64,000 nt of DNA from Serripes groenlandicus (GCA_031761405.1 JASEVX010000003.1:18438489-18502488); one strand, 5' to 3'; numbered from the stretch's first letter, positions 24,611 to 37,065 are shown. The notes: generated by a model not told the origin, from the letters alone. Translations and numbers: made by a program.

Positions 24611-25309
24611 GATATCTCATGAGATGTATCCTGATGAACGCAGATATCCATCAGATATACTTTAAACAGAGATGCATTCAATGAGGGCGAGGTGTCTTGT
24701 CGTATATTATGCAGTAAATGGTTGGCATATCTGATGTTTTTATTTGGTATAAAGTCGTATTTTAGGCAGATATTGTTCCCTGTCTATATAAATTCTGTTT
24801 ATAAAACCTGGAGATCGTTTAACGTAAAGTAAAGTGTATACATTTGAATAGTTGAGTGTCGTATATCATGGGTAATGGTTAACTTTATTCATACACTGGG
24901 TAACTATCGGCTGATCTTCACATGTAGAAATCTAAAGCATAATTAAACCTCTTTATCCTTGTTGACTTTGAATACACTCATATATTACAGGATAGTATTT
25001 AACTGACTTGGACCTTTATGAAAATGTGTATATTATAAGAACTTGCAAGTATTTTCATCAGAACTTAATTGTTTTATGCAGAAGCAAATGGTGGGATAGA
25101 ATGCACACCGTTTAAGCTTGATGACAACACGCGTAAATCATAATACTATTTATATCGGCTCAAAGGTCAGTACAGGTTGATAGTGACAAGTAATACTTAA
25201 ATCAGACAGACGATATGCTAATTGATATGCCTTTTCATAATATTGACTATTTTACGAACAAAAGTCTTAAATTTGAGATGACATAGAATATAAGCGGAGA
25301 AAGGAGAGA
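24611..25309. other. non-coding DNA
   Basis: Unique AT-rich sequence. The final ~50 bp (from about 25260) are homologous to 34000-34105 and form the left flank of the 52-bp array. Confidence 0.5.
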
Positions 25310-26685
25310 CATCCGAGATTGGACACAGTTAGAAAGAAAGAATACTTCGTAGGGCGGGTTTGACATGACATGGGACACAGTTAGAAAGAAAGAATACTTC
25401 ATAGGGCGGGTTTGACATGACATGGGGCACAGATAGAAAGAAAGAATACTTCATAGGGCGGGTTTGACATGACATGGGGCACATTTAGAAAGGACAGAAT
25501 ACTTCGTAGGGCGGGTTTGACATGAAATGGGACACAGTTAGAAAGAAAGAATACTTCGTAGGGCGGGTTTGACATGACATAGGGCACAGTTAGAAAGAAA
25601 GAATACTTCATAGGGCGGGTTTGACATGACATGGGGCACAGTTAGAAAGAAAGAATACTTCGTAGGGTGGGTTTGACATGACATGGGACACAGTTAGAAA
25701 GACAGAATACTTCGTAGGGCGGGTTTGACATGACATGGGGCACAGTTAGAAAGAAAGAATACTTCGTAGGGCGGGTTTGACATGACATGGGGCACAGTTA
25801 GAAAGAAAGAATACTTCATAGGGCGGGTTTGACATGACATGGGGCACAGTTAGAAAGAAAGAATACTTCGTAGGGCGGGTTTGACATGACATGGGACACA
25901 GTTAGAAAGAAAGAATACTTCATAGGGCTATTTGACATGAAATGGGACACAGTTAGAAAGAAAGAATACTTGGTGGGGCGGGTTTGACATGACATGGGGC
26001 ACAGTTAGAAATAAAGACTATTTCGTAGGACGGGTTTGACATGACATGGGACACAGTTTGAAAGAAAGAATACTTGGTGGGGCGGGTTTGACATGACATG
26101 GGGCACAGTTAGAAATAAAGACTATTTCGTAGGGCGGGTTTGACATGACATGGGACACAGTTAGAAAGAAAGAATACTTCGTAGGGCGGGTTTGACATGA
26201 CATGGAGCACAGTTAGAAAGAAAGAATACTTCGTAGGGCGGGTTTGACATGACATGGAGCACAGTTAGAAAGAAAGAATACTTCGTAGGGTGGGTTTGAC
26301 ATGACATAGGACACAGTTAGAAAGAAAGAATACTTCGTAGGGCGGGTTTGACATGACATGGGACACAGTTAGAAAGAAAGAATACTTCGTAGGGCGGGTT
26401 TGACATGACATGGAGCACAGTTAGAAAGAAAGAATACTTCGTAGGGCGGGTTTGACATAACATGGGACACAGTTAGAAAGAGAGAATACTTCGTAGGGCG
26501 GGTTTGACATGACATGGGACACAGTTAGAAAGAAAGAATACTTCATAGGGCGGGTTTGACATGACATGGGGCACAACTAGAAAGAAAGAATACTTCGTAG
26601 GGCGGGTTTGACATGACATGGGACACAGTTAGAAAGAAAGAATACTTCGTAGGGCGGGTTTGACATGACATGGGGCATATGGTAA
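25310..26685 (+). repeat. 52-bp minisatellite
   Basis: About 26 units containing GAATACTTCGTAGGGCGGGT, TTGACATGACATGG and ACACAGTTAGAAAGAAA. Units are very similar, with recurring alternatives (CTTCGTAGG or CTTCATAGG; GGGACAC or GGGGCAC) and a variant pair near 26000-26130 (ATAAAGACTATTTCGTAGG). Minus-strand frames across it repeat the same peptide but 52 is not a multiple of three, so they are chance. Confidence 0.95.
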
Positions 26686-26689
26686 TATT

Positions 26690-28730
26690 TTCATACCGAA
26701 ACATGTTTCGTCCGTAGAGTGTAAATCATTTAAAAACGAACATGGTGTGAATAAAGCTCACATTACGTCCATATTGTGTACAACATTTCACAGCATATTT
26801 GATTAGAATAACTGCAACATCATGTCCATATTGTGAACAACATTTCACAGCATGTTTGATATTAAAATAACTGCAACGTTGTGGCTATAGTGTATCAAAC
26901 AGTTTACAGAATGTTTGATAAGAATAACAGTCACATTACGTCTAAAATGTGTACAGCATTTTAAAGCGTATTTGATTAGAATTAATTGTCACACTACGTC
27001 TAAAAAGTGAACATTATTTTCAACATGTTTGATTGAATAACTTTCACATTATGTCCAAAGTTTGTTCAATATCTTACAGCATATTTGGTTAGAATAAATG
27101 TCACACTACGTCTAAAGTGGGTACAGCAGTTATCAGTGTTTGATAAGAATAACCGTCTCACTACGTCTCAAGTGTGTACAGCATGTATCAGTGTTTGATA
27201 AGATTAACTGTCACACTACGTCCATATGGTGTACTGCATGTATCAGTGTTTGATAATAATTTTCCGTCACACAACGTCTAAATGGTGTAGATCTACAGCA
27301 TATGTCAGTGTTTTATAAGAATAACCGTCACACTACGTCTAAATGGTGTACTGCATATATCAGTGTTTGATAAGAATAACCGTCACACTACGTCTAAATG
27401 GTGTACTGCATGTATCGGTGTTTGATAAGAATAACCGTTACACTACGTCTAAATGGTGTACAGCATATATCAGTGTTTGATAAGAATAACCGTCACACTA
27501 CGTCCAAATGGTGTACTGCATGTATCCGTGTATGATAAGAATAACCGTCACACAACGTCTAAATGGTGTACTGCATGTATCCGTGTATGATAAGAATAAC
27601 TGTCACACTACGTCTAAATGGTGTACAGCATGTATCAGTGTTGGATAAGAATAACAGTCACACTACGTCTAAATGGTGTACTGCATGTATCAGTGTTTGA
27701 TAAGAATAACCGTCTCACTACGTCTCAAGTGTGTACTGCATGTATCAGTGTTTGATAAGATTAACTGTCACACAACGTCTAAATGGTGTACAGCATGTAT
27801 CAGTGTTTGATAAGCATAACCGTCACACTACGTCTAAATGGTGTACTGCATGTATCAGTGTTTGATAATAATAACTGTCTCACTACGTCTAAATGGTGTA
27901 CTGCATGTATCAGTGTTTGATAAGAATAACCGTCACACTACGTCTAAATGGTGTACAGCATGTATCAGTGTTTGATAAGAATAACCGTCACACTACGTCT
28001 AAATGGTGTACTGCATGTATCAGTGTTTGATAAGAATAACTGTCACACTACGTCTAAATGGTGTACTGCATGTATCAGTGTTTGATAAGAATAACCGTCA
28101 CACTACGTCTAAATGGTGTACAGCATGTATCAGTGTTTGATAAGAATAACCGTCACACTACGTCTAAATGGTGTACTGCATGTATCAGTGTTTGATAAGA
28201 ATAACCGTCACACTACGTCTAAATGGTGTACAGCATATTTAAGTGTTTGATAAGAATAACCGTCACACTACGTCTAAATGGTGTACTGCATGTATCAGTG
28301 TTTGATAAGAATAACCGTCACACAACGTCTAAATGGTGTACTGCATGTATCAGTGTTTGATAAGAATAACCGTCACACAACGTCTAAATGGTGTACTGCA
28401 TGTATCAGTGTTTGATAAAAAATAACCGTCACACTACGTCTAAATGGTGTACTGCATGTATCAGTATTTGATAGGAATAACCGTCACACTACGTCCAAAT
28501 GGTGTACTGCATGCATCAGTGTTTAATAAGAATAACTGTCACACAACGTCTAGATGGTGTGCACCGTTTTACAGCATATTTGATTATAATAACTGCCACA
28601 TTATGTCCACAGTTTGTACAATATTGTACAGCATATTTGATTAGAATAACTGTCACATTTTGTCAATAGTTTGTACATCAGTTTACAACATGCATCAAGA
28701 TCACATTACGTCTAGAGTATAAACAACATT
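26690..28730 (+). repeat. 55-bp satellite with decayed edges
   Basis: The central part (about 27100-28560) has units of 55 bp containing CATGTATCAGTGTTTGATAA and CACTACGTCTAAATGGTGTA. Outer units on both sides are longer (about 60 bp) and much more diverged (GCATATTTGATTAGAATAAC, ATTACGTCCATATTGTGTAC). A uniform core with decayed edges is the expected result of unequal exchange. Confidence 0.95.
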
Positions 28731-28759
28731 GAACAACTTGAATAATTGGGATTCGTTAG

Positions 28760-29575
28760 GATTCAAACCGTCTTTTCCAAACCGAAGGGCCGATTCCGAT
28801 GAAACGTGGTGACCATGCGCCAAATGTGCGCGTTTAAGTTTCGTTGCTTAGGACCCAACCGTTGCTATGCAACTAGCAAAATACCGCGTTTTCTGTCTAA
28901 ATGTTTGTAAAGCGACACTCCACAACCCAAACCGACTGGCCGATTCCGATGAAACTTGGTGAACAGGTGTCATAGGGGTTCATGGGATGCGCGTTTTAGT
29001 TTCGTTGGTATGCACATAGCAAAGAAACGCGTTTCAAGACACCAAACTGTTTTTTTTATCTTCTCCTACAGTTTTGAATGTGCAGAGCTGAAACTTCGGT
29101 TATAGATACTTCGATATATTTAGAAAAAAACCGTATCTATTACGATTTTTGATTTAGGCCTTTATTTCCAAATGATATCCTTTCAAAGATATCCGTTGCT
29201 ATGCAGCTAGCAAAAAAACAGGGTTTTAAGAACCAAAACCATTTTTCTATCTTCTCCTACAGTTTTGAATGTAGAGAAAGGAAACTTCGGTTAGGGATAC
29301 TTCGAGATATTTAGAAAAAACGTATCCCTTACGAGTTTTGATTTAGGCCTTTGTTTCCAAATGGTAGTCTTTCAAAGATAGCCGTTGCTACGCAGCTAGC
29401 AAAGAAACCCGAGTTTTAAGAACACAAACCATTTTTATATCTTCTCCTACAGTATTGAATGTTGAGAGCTGAAACTTCGGTTATAGATACTTCGAGATAT
29501 TTAAAAAAAAAAACGTATCCGTTACGATTTTTGATTTAGGCCTTTGCTTCTAAATGCTAGCCATTCAAAAATAGG
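28760..29575 (+). repeat. two short tandem families (~155 bp x2, ~187 bp x3)
   Basis: Type A (28760-29025) repeats GGCCGATTCCGATGAAACGT twice. Type B (29041-29575) repeats ATCTTCTCCTACAGTTTTGA, GATACTTCGAGATATTTAGA and GCAGCTAGCAAAGAAAC three times with a period near 187 bp. CCGTTGCTATGCA is common to both types, so they may belong to one longer unit. Confidence 0.8.
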
Positions 29576-29969
29576 GTATCTATTTATAGTCGTTTTTTAC
29601 TTCAATCGCCCCTAGCACTGCAGTGGTAGTATTCGATAACGATTTTATTGCACCATCTGATAGAGCTATTCAAGAGCTACAAATGATTTAGAAGTACAGT
29701 GGACAGTATGCCCATGGTTATACAGAATTAAACAATGTACATATTAACATAGGTAATACAAACATTAAAAATATTATCTCACATATACATTATTTTAAAA
29801 TTTACCCAGCTTATGAACCCACTGTAATTTACACACGCAAATATATTTGTCACTAAATGGAAAATAGAAGTATTATACAAAGCACAGTTTAAACATTGGA
29901 ATTTTCAATTTGTATTGTCAAAGCGTGAAGTGGTAGGTATATATTTATTCAAAATACAAAGTTTGCGAT

Positions 29970-30660
29970 TCAAATGATTGACACATTCTTATTTAATTTA
30001 GGACTCTCAGTTGTCATGAGATCAATACATTTCAAAATATTTGGTCTCTTCCAGTAATGTTTGTTTATGAATTTCTTTCTTAATTCTTGATATAATGGAC
30101 ATTCTAAAATAAAATGAAACTCATCTTCGATTGTGTTCAAACAAACACTTTTACATTTTCTATCATTTATTGGATTTGTTTTACTTCTCCATCTACCCGT
30201 TTCAATTTTTAATCTATGTGCCGAAAGACTCAATTTAGTTAAAGCAATTATTAACATATCAAATGTAATGTAATTAAGGTATGGTTGAACTTGTAATCGA
30301 AAACTTGAGCATAATACAGAACTTTTTGCTATTGACGATTCGTTAGTGTTTGCATGCCAATTCCGAGTAAAAACGTTATTTAGTCTTTGTTTTAAACAAT
30401 TAAGAATTATGCTGTTATCACCAACCCATTGATAAATCCATGCTTCACCGAAACCTCATTCTCGTAAAATAGTTTGAATGTTTTTTGCTGATGAGTTATG
30501 GTTATGGTTTAATTGTAAGTCTCTATGCACATCATATGCACGTCATACATTCTCCGTATATATTTTGTTAAATTCGACTGAATGAATTTTAGCCAATATT
30601 TGATAACATTAATCGATCGTTTAGTTCTGAGACTAGTTCTTCCGAGTTCACCATATATGA
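29970..30660 (-). pseudogene. LINE ORF2 C-terminal relic
   Basis: The terminal 95 codons (30257 to 29970) are open and contain LSAHRLKIETGRW, then a Cys/His cluster (C-x3-C-x8-H-x4-C around IEDEFHF) typical of the end of non-LTR retrotransposon polyproteins. The same frame extends upstream but is broken by a TGA at 30456-30458, and a further segment up to about 30660 lies in another frame. The reverse transcriptase and endonuclease domains are missing. I conclude this is a truncated dead LINE copy; the clade is not decided. Confidence 0.7.
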
Positions 30661-30890
30661 AATCATTTTAAGTTTGGTAACGTACACCTAATAAATTATA
30701 GTGTTATTAGTTTAAATAATTAAAATGTAAACCCCGTTGAACAGTCATACACTTGCAATAAAGCATGGTACATACCCAGCCGCAATAACATACTGTCATG
30801 TAACTCTCATGGTATACTATTCTGATGTAGGCAGTGCACATATCTAGTAGCTATTGCAGTGCATGATGACATACTCTATCCTTTATAATG

Positions 30891-32435
30891 TCCCCTTCGA
30901 AGAAGAGGGGTATATTGCTTTGCACATGTTGGTCGGTATGTCGGTTGGTCGGTATGTCGGTCGGTCAGTATACTGGTCCGTCGGTCCGTCAGTAGACCAA
31001 AGCTTGTCCGAGTGATAACTCAACAATACCTAAAACTATGGTCCTCAAACTTTACATGGAGGCTGGGCCTAACCAGTAGTTGAACTTGAGGTCATCGGGT
31101 CAAAGGTCAAGGTCAGAGTGATCTTTAACACAAAAAGCTTGTCCGAGTGATAACTCGACATTGCCTACACAAATGGCCTTCAAACTTGACATAGAGGATG
31201 GACGTGACCAGTTGATGACCTCTGTTGATTTTGAGGTCATCGGGCCAAAGGTCAAGGTCACAGTGACCTTTAACACAAAAAGCTTTTCCGAATGATAACT
31301 CGACATTGCCCTCAAACTTGACAGTGAGGATGGGGGTGACCAGTAGATGAATTCTAATGATTTTGAAGTCATTGGGTCAAATGTCAAGGTCACATGCAGT
31401 GACCTTGAACGTGAAAAGCTTGTCCGAGTAATAACTCTACGTTGCCGTCAAACTTGACATGAAGGCTGGGTGTGACCAGTTGATTTTCAGGTCATCAGGT
31501 CAAAGGTCAAGATCACAGTGACATTGAACGCGAAAAGATTGTCCGAGTGATAACTCGACATTGCCTGCACCATTGGCCCTCAAACTTGCCTTGGAGGCTG
31601 GGGATGACCAATATATGACCTTTATTTATGTTGATGTCATCGGGCCAAAGTTCAAGGTCACTGTGACCTTGAATGCGAACAGCTTGTCCAATTGATAACT
31701 CGACATTGCCTGCACCCATGGCCCTCAAACTTGACATGGAGGCTGGGGGTGACCAGTTAATGACCCCTATTTATTTTGAGGTCAAAATCACTGATTGACC
31801 TTGAACGCAAAAAGCTTGTTCGAGTGATAACTCGACATTGCCTGCACCCACGTCCCTGAAACTTGACATGAAGGCTGGAGGTGACCAGTAGATGACCCCT
31901 ATTGATTTTGAGTTCATCAAGTCAAAGGTCAAGGTCACTGACCTTGAACGCAAAGTCATGCCCAAGTGATAAATTTACATTGCCTGCACCCATGGCCCTC
32001 AAAATTGATATGGAGGCTGGCTGTGACCAGAAGATGACCCCTATTGATTTTGAGGTCATCAGGTGAAAGGTCAAGGTCACAGTGACCATGCTTGCCCGAG
32101 TGGTAACTCAATAATGCCTGTACCTATGTTCCTCAAACTTGACTTGGAGATTGGGCCTGACCAGTAGTTGAATCCTCTTGATTTTGAGGTAATCGGGTCA
32201 ACGGTCAAGGTCACAGCGACATGGAACGTGAAAAGCTGGTACGAGTGATAACTCGGCATTGCCTGCACTCATGGCCCCCAACTTGACATGGAGGCTGAGG
32301 GTGACCAGTAGATGACCTCTATTTATTGTGATGTCATCGGGTCAAAACTTGTCAACATATTCCTGACAACATGGCGCTCAGAGGGGGGGGGGGGGGGGGG
32401 GGGGGGGCATAATGTTTGACAAACATCTCTTGTTT
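30891..32435 (+). mobile_element. helitron/pearl-like element with tandem core
   Basis: The left part has a near-palindrome (CCCCTTCGAAGAAGAGGGG) and a GGTCGGTATGTCGG microrepeat. The core is about nine units of roughly 150-160 bp with AAGCTTGTCCGAGTGATAAC, CTCAAACTTGACATGGAGGC, GGTGACCAGTAGATGACC and AAAGGTCAAGGTCACAGTGA. The right end has a perfect 7-bp hairpin, ATGTTTG-A-CAAACAT (32412-32426), followed by CTCTTGTTT. Tandem-cored non-autonomous elements of this kind (pearl, HINE) are known from bivalves. Class assignment is inference; minus-strand frames inside are not genes. Confidence 0.65.
32382..32407. repeat. poly-G tract
   Basis: About 26 consecutive G (after CTCAGA), directly before the terminal hairpin of the tandem-cored element. 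The true length is uncertain. Confidence 0.85.
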
Positions 32436-32542
32436 GATTATTGGTTGATAGTTTACGAAGATAATGTTTACCAGTTTCTTGACACATTTGGATTTTAACA
32501 ATTGTTAATCGTTACATAAATGTTGAGAATACAGGACAAAAG

Positions 32543-32750
32543 TTCCCACGGACAAAAGCTCCCATGCTACTTTTGACAGGGTGGACAAATGGTCCCATAT
32601 CATTTTAACCGGGTGGAAAAAAGCTCTCATGTTATTTTTGACAGGGTGGACAAGGGTCCCACATCATTTTGACAGGGTGGACAAAGGTTCCCACATCATT
32701 TTGACAGGGTGGACAAAGGTTCCCATATTGTTGAGCCATCCTGGTCTTTT
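32543..32750 (+). repeat. ~31-bp minisatellite, with an inverted copy at 33711-33765
   Basis: Units of TTTTGACAGGGTGGACAAAG followed by GTTCCCACATCA, about six copies. A single unit in reverse orientation lies at 33711-33765 (TTTGTCCACCCTGTCAAAC, TTTGTCCATGGGAG). The pair may be the ends of a larger inverted-repeat structure. Confidence 0.75.
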
Positions 32751-32958
32751 TCAAGGTGACAAACAGTAAAGGCGTTGAGTACATTTACTTCTTATTGATT
32801 TTTTTCATAGAAAACCCCCCCAGAAAAAAACCTCACATAGATTAATAAAGTCAAATTTATTTCCTGTAAATTAAAATTATGACTAAATTTATAGCATATA
32901 GCATTATAGCACACAACACATAGCATATGGTAACTACTAGGGTAAAACATATAGCACA

Positions 32959-33466
32959 TCATGATACATCCTCGGAACCCAGGCTATTCATAACATATAT
33001 GATACCCTGGGCAAATTGGCTAGCGAAACTTCGTAGTCATGAATAATTCATGAGGTGAAATCCAGCCGCTTGATTGGTTGCATGCTACAAATTGCAGGCG
33101 ATGTACAGTAATAACAGTGTACGAGGGGTGTTCGGAAAGTATCGGGACAAGTGCCTTAACATTCTTATTTTTTTATAATTGAACACAATTCTTTAAACAT
33201 ACATAGCTTTATATACCATTTATTCATTTTCAAAAGCAAAATTACAAAATTAAAAATAAGACGCTAGTTATATAGAGCTATGTATGTTGAAAGAATTGTG
33301 TACGCATATTTAAAAAAAAATGTTACGGCACTTGTCTCGAAACTTTCCGAACACCCCTCGTAGTTACGGAGAAAATCGAGGTGCACGCTTTACGAAGTTT
33401 CGCTAGCCAATTTGCCCAGGGTATCATATGTGTTATGAATAGCCTGTGTACCGAGGATGATCATGA
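32959..33466. mobile_element. foldback element with ~76-bp inverted repeats
   Basis: The left arm (32959-33035) contains GGCTATTCATAACATATATG, ATACCCTGGGCAAATTGGCT and AGCGAAACTTCGTA. The right arm (33391-33466) is its reverse complement with a few changes. No open frame lies inside. A mariner-type element is nested at 33122-33360. The type of the outer element is unknown. Confidence 0.8.
33122..33360. mobile_element. mariner-type foldback MITE
   Basis: Flanked by TA on both sides (33120-33121, 33361-33362). The ends CGAGGGGTGTTCGGAAAGT and its complement ACTTTCCGAACACCCCTCG match each other. The symmetry continues inwards (ACACAATTCTTTAAACATAC against its complement), so nearly the whole 239 bp is a palindrome. 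CGAGGGGTGTTC-type ends with TA duplications are characteristic of Tc1/mariner transposons. There is no transposase. Confidence 0.8.
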
Positions 33467-36194
33467 TAATAAAACAATGAAAAGTGGATATACCTGTATA
33501 TACAAAGAAAACTGCTTTCTAGGTGGTTCATGATACATATTCAAACAACACAAAGTCTGGTAATTGTCATTGGCACAGCTAGTTACTTAAGTCTTATACA
33601 TTGTCCGACAACACAAAGAAATTCGCTAACAGTTTTCTGTCCTTCTACAAGTTGTGTACATAGTACCTTCATTTTGTTATGATTATCAGTTTTCTTCCTC
33701 TGTCTCTTTGCTCTTTGTCCACCCTGTCAAACATAGTATGAGAGCCTTTGTCCATGGGAGATTTTGTTCGGCTCCTAAATGATGATTGTCTACACGTATA
33801 AATTGTATTTTCAAAATGTAGGAAACTATCAGATGGTCGTTTGACGGATGGTAACGTGTATGTATACATGTGATTATTGTGAGTGTAAAATATCCTGAGT
33901 AAGATTTAACTCTGCTCATACCATGGGTATAACCATGACTAATCACCACATGTAGAATTATTAATATGGATTTTTAAAATATTTTAAGAACGGCATTGAA
34001 GATATCCACAAACAAAAGCTAAAATTTCAGACGATATAGAAAATAAGCGGAGCGAAAAGAAAGATCTCAAACTGGGCACGGTTAATAAAAGAATACTTCA
34101 TTTACGTATAATTAGTTGTAGTGATTTGTGCTGTCTACAGTCACCTGAAAGCAAACAACCGTAAATATAATTTTAATCAAATTAAACTACACTTATGTGC
34201 CTTTTAACTGTACCAACAGGTGAAGCAATAACAATAAGGGTCCTTCTTGAGAGCATGTTATCAAAGGTTTTCCTTTGTCCTACTAAAATGAGTCTTAACA
34301 ACTATCCAAACAAAAGACACCGGCGTCAAAACAAATTTCCCGAAAACCCTAGCTTGTAAGTATTGTTTATTTGCCGTGAGAACCCACTTCGTTTCTCTCA
34401 AAAGAAGCGTTTGTCGTGAATAAGGATACAGGGTGTCGGAAGCAGTGCAGATATGCTGCATTTTATAAATATATAAACAACTTCCTTTACAATACACGTT
34501 CGATTACCAATATGCTAAAATAAGCTACATGTATGTGTGAAGGAAGCCAGTTGCTTAGAAAGCATGTTGTATGAAATACTGGTAAAATAAAAAATAAACG
34601 AAAAAGGGAGTACACGTTAGGTATATTTGCCGCCGTGACTGAAATATCGTTGAAAACGACGTTAAAATCCAACTAATTAAATTACTTATTTATTATTTCC
34701 GTTAGAGCGTTTATAACAACCGAACTCCTTTCTAACATACAATAAATCCGCAGCAAACGATCTTGAGACCATAATCACAAAGACATGACTCATCTCTAGT
34801 AATAAAGGTTTACTTATAAAAGCGATGAGTGTATAGTGGAAAAAGGAGAATTCACTCATAACGTGTTTAACATTTGCACAAGAAAACCCGTTTCAGATTG
34901 CAAACGTTGGGGTTGATAGCTAAGTGACGTTACCAACTGATCAGTATACATATAACTACGTGTTTTAGAGTATTACCCTTGACAAAGATGACAACATTAT
35001 TGGAAAAGGAAATAAGTCTGAACTTTGACATTTCTCATTTCTATTAAACGAATTTTAACACGTTATTTAACTATAACGTTCGCATTAATATTTGTTCAGA
35101 GCATACGATAGAAAATACCGATATAGTGTAAAAGGTTAAATCTGTTTATATCACGGTTTCTATGGTGCATTATACCTTATAAGGAAATGTACCACGTGAC
35201 TTCTGGATCATATGAGCATAATCATTAAGGCCCGCCAGTCGACTTTAAACTTCCACAAAGGCCTGACGTATATTTTAAAGAGTAAAAAGAAAGCGTGAAT
35301 GAGAAAGGAATTATATATTTATTTATCAACAGCAGGAATTTTGGTAAGTTGCCTTAACATACTTATTACATTTTACTTGATTAGGTAATTTTGCGACGTT
35401 TACATGATTTCTAAAGTCATGTTTTTTTATTATATTGATTCAATTTAAACATTATCTTAGACGTGGCGTAACATGATTTTATAAGTCATGTTTTAATTTT
35501 GATTGATTCAATATAACCATGAACTTAGACGGGGCGTGCTTAACATGTAAACGTCTATGTAATTATGTTGACAACTTTAAACCGAAGTTAGTATGCGGAC
35601 CTGCTTCACATCCCACATTAAACTTTTGAGGACGGTCACTGTGAAAACAGTTGACCTCGTTCATCTGAATTCATCATTTAGTCCACTGTATTCTTAAATA
35701 TGAAGACACGGTACTGCTTGTATTATCTATTTCACGAAAGTATCTTGTTCAAATGTTTGCGAGTGCATTGGACTAAACGATGTATTCACCCTTTACTATT
35801 CCGCATTTTGATGAAACGGCACAGTGTGCAACTAGAAGCCGGCATGGAATACTTGCATCTTGCAAGTGTCAGGTTGCCTGAAAATTCTCAAACATGGTGG
35901 GTGCATAATCGCTACATGTACAATTTGACGGACAGGCAGCTAATGCCAAACGAATCCAATTTAGCGCGCTTACGGACAAACATTGCATAATATAATATAT
36001 ATTTTCCGGCTGCTGAGGTTACATTCAGGATATTCAGACATAACATTGACTTCTGGCTACGCCGGCTGACACAAACAGATAAGTTCCGGGTATACCGGGT
36101 GGTCCATAAGGTCATCTGCAGTTCCTGTTTGTCAATCCGCAATCGGGATTATGATTTTAAATATTTCAAAAGATCTGCATTAGCAAAAGTCCGG
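33467..36194. other. non-coding DNA
   Basis: Long AT-rich stretch. It contains a founder-like single copy of the 52-bp minisatellite with flank (34000-34105), a weak MITE-like piece near 34730 (AGCAAACGATCTTGAGACC) and, near 35815-36070, a decayed fragment of the mosaic repeat family (AGTGTGCAACTAGAAGCCGG, TTTCCGGCTGCTGAGG). None of the open frames has protein features. Confidence 0.5.
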
Positions 36195-36580
36195 AAATGT
36201 AGAATATTAGGCCATTCTGAGTGGCCTTTAAATGTTGGATATCCTGACATTCTTACTGACTTACAAAATCAAGATATCACTTTTCTGGTTAGACTATACA
36301 ATGCAAAATATCCATCCATTCTGACTGGCCAATATTATGTAGGATATCCATCTAGACGGACTATAGCCTATACAATACAGGATATCCTGCCATATATGAC
36401 TGACCCTTTGAAAATAAGCATATCTAGCCAGTCTGATTGGCCTATAAAAGGGAGGATATCCTACCATTCCAACTGGTTAATACAATACAAGATATGCTGT
36501 CATTCTGACTATATGGTCTAAACAATGTAGGAAATCAAGCCATATTTGTTGACCTATACAATGTAGGATGCCAAATTTTA
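36195..36580 (+). repeat. ~50-bp degenerate tandem repeat
   Basis: Phrases such as CAATACAGGATATCCTGCCA, TTCTGACTGGCC and TATACAATGTAGGAT recur about every 45-70 bp. It leads directly into the 43-bp satellite field. The 140-codon frame at 36099-36521 is a by-product. Confidence 0.7.
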
Positions 36581-37061
36581 CATTTCAAAAATATCATTGG
36601 TTTGCTGGCCGATCTTTACATTGGCCAGCACACCTATGATATTTTAAAAATTGTGAGATCAGCCGCACATCAATGATAATTTTGAAATGAAATATTTGGC
36701 CAGCACACTAATGATGTTTTTAAAAGGGTAAATTTAACCGGCACACCAATGACATCTTCAAAATTTTAAGATCGGCCCGCACATCAATGATATTTTTTAA
36801 ATGTAAAGATCGGCCCTGACACCAATGATATTTTCAAATGTTACGATCAGCCCTCATATCAATAATATTTGTTAAATGTTAAGATCGGTCCGCACACCAA
36901 TGATGCCCACTAACCAATAATTATTTTTTGAATGTAATATTTAGATCGGTCCGCATATCAATTATTGTTTGAAATGTAAATTTCAAGATATGCCAGCACA
37001 TCAATGATATTGTTTTAATGTAAAGATCGGCATCCTACGTTTTATACGCTAACAAATATGG
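36581..37061 (-). repeat. 43-bp satellite, left part (reverse orientation)
   Basis: Diverged units such as GATCGGCCCGCACATCAATG followed by ATATTTTTTAAATGTAA. These are the reverse complement of the unit found from 44013 onward. The array is cut by the retrotransposon at 37066-43835 and resumes at 43840. Confidence 0.9.
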
Positions 37062-37065
37062 CTAG

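Noticed and set aside
24346..24681. Frames containing unknown residues
   Set aside because: They read through the 200-N gap.
25399..26203. Minus-strand frames with repeated peptide (MSCQTRP...)
   Set aside because: They lie in the 52-bp minisatellite, 52 is not a multiple of three, and the frames end when the phase shifts; no evidence of a repetitive protein.
25310..28730. Regular repeats that superficially resemble a CRISPR array
   Set aside because: Units are head-to-tail without unique spacers, and the genome is eukaryotic in character; these are satellites.
31100..32268. Minus-strand frames of 63-97 codons with similar peptides
   Set aside because: Products of the tandem core of the helitron-like element.
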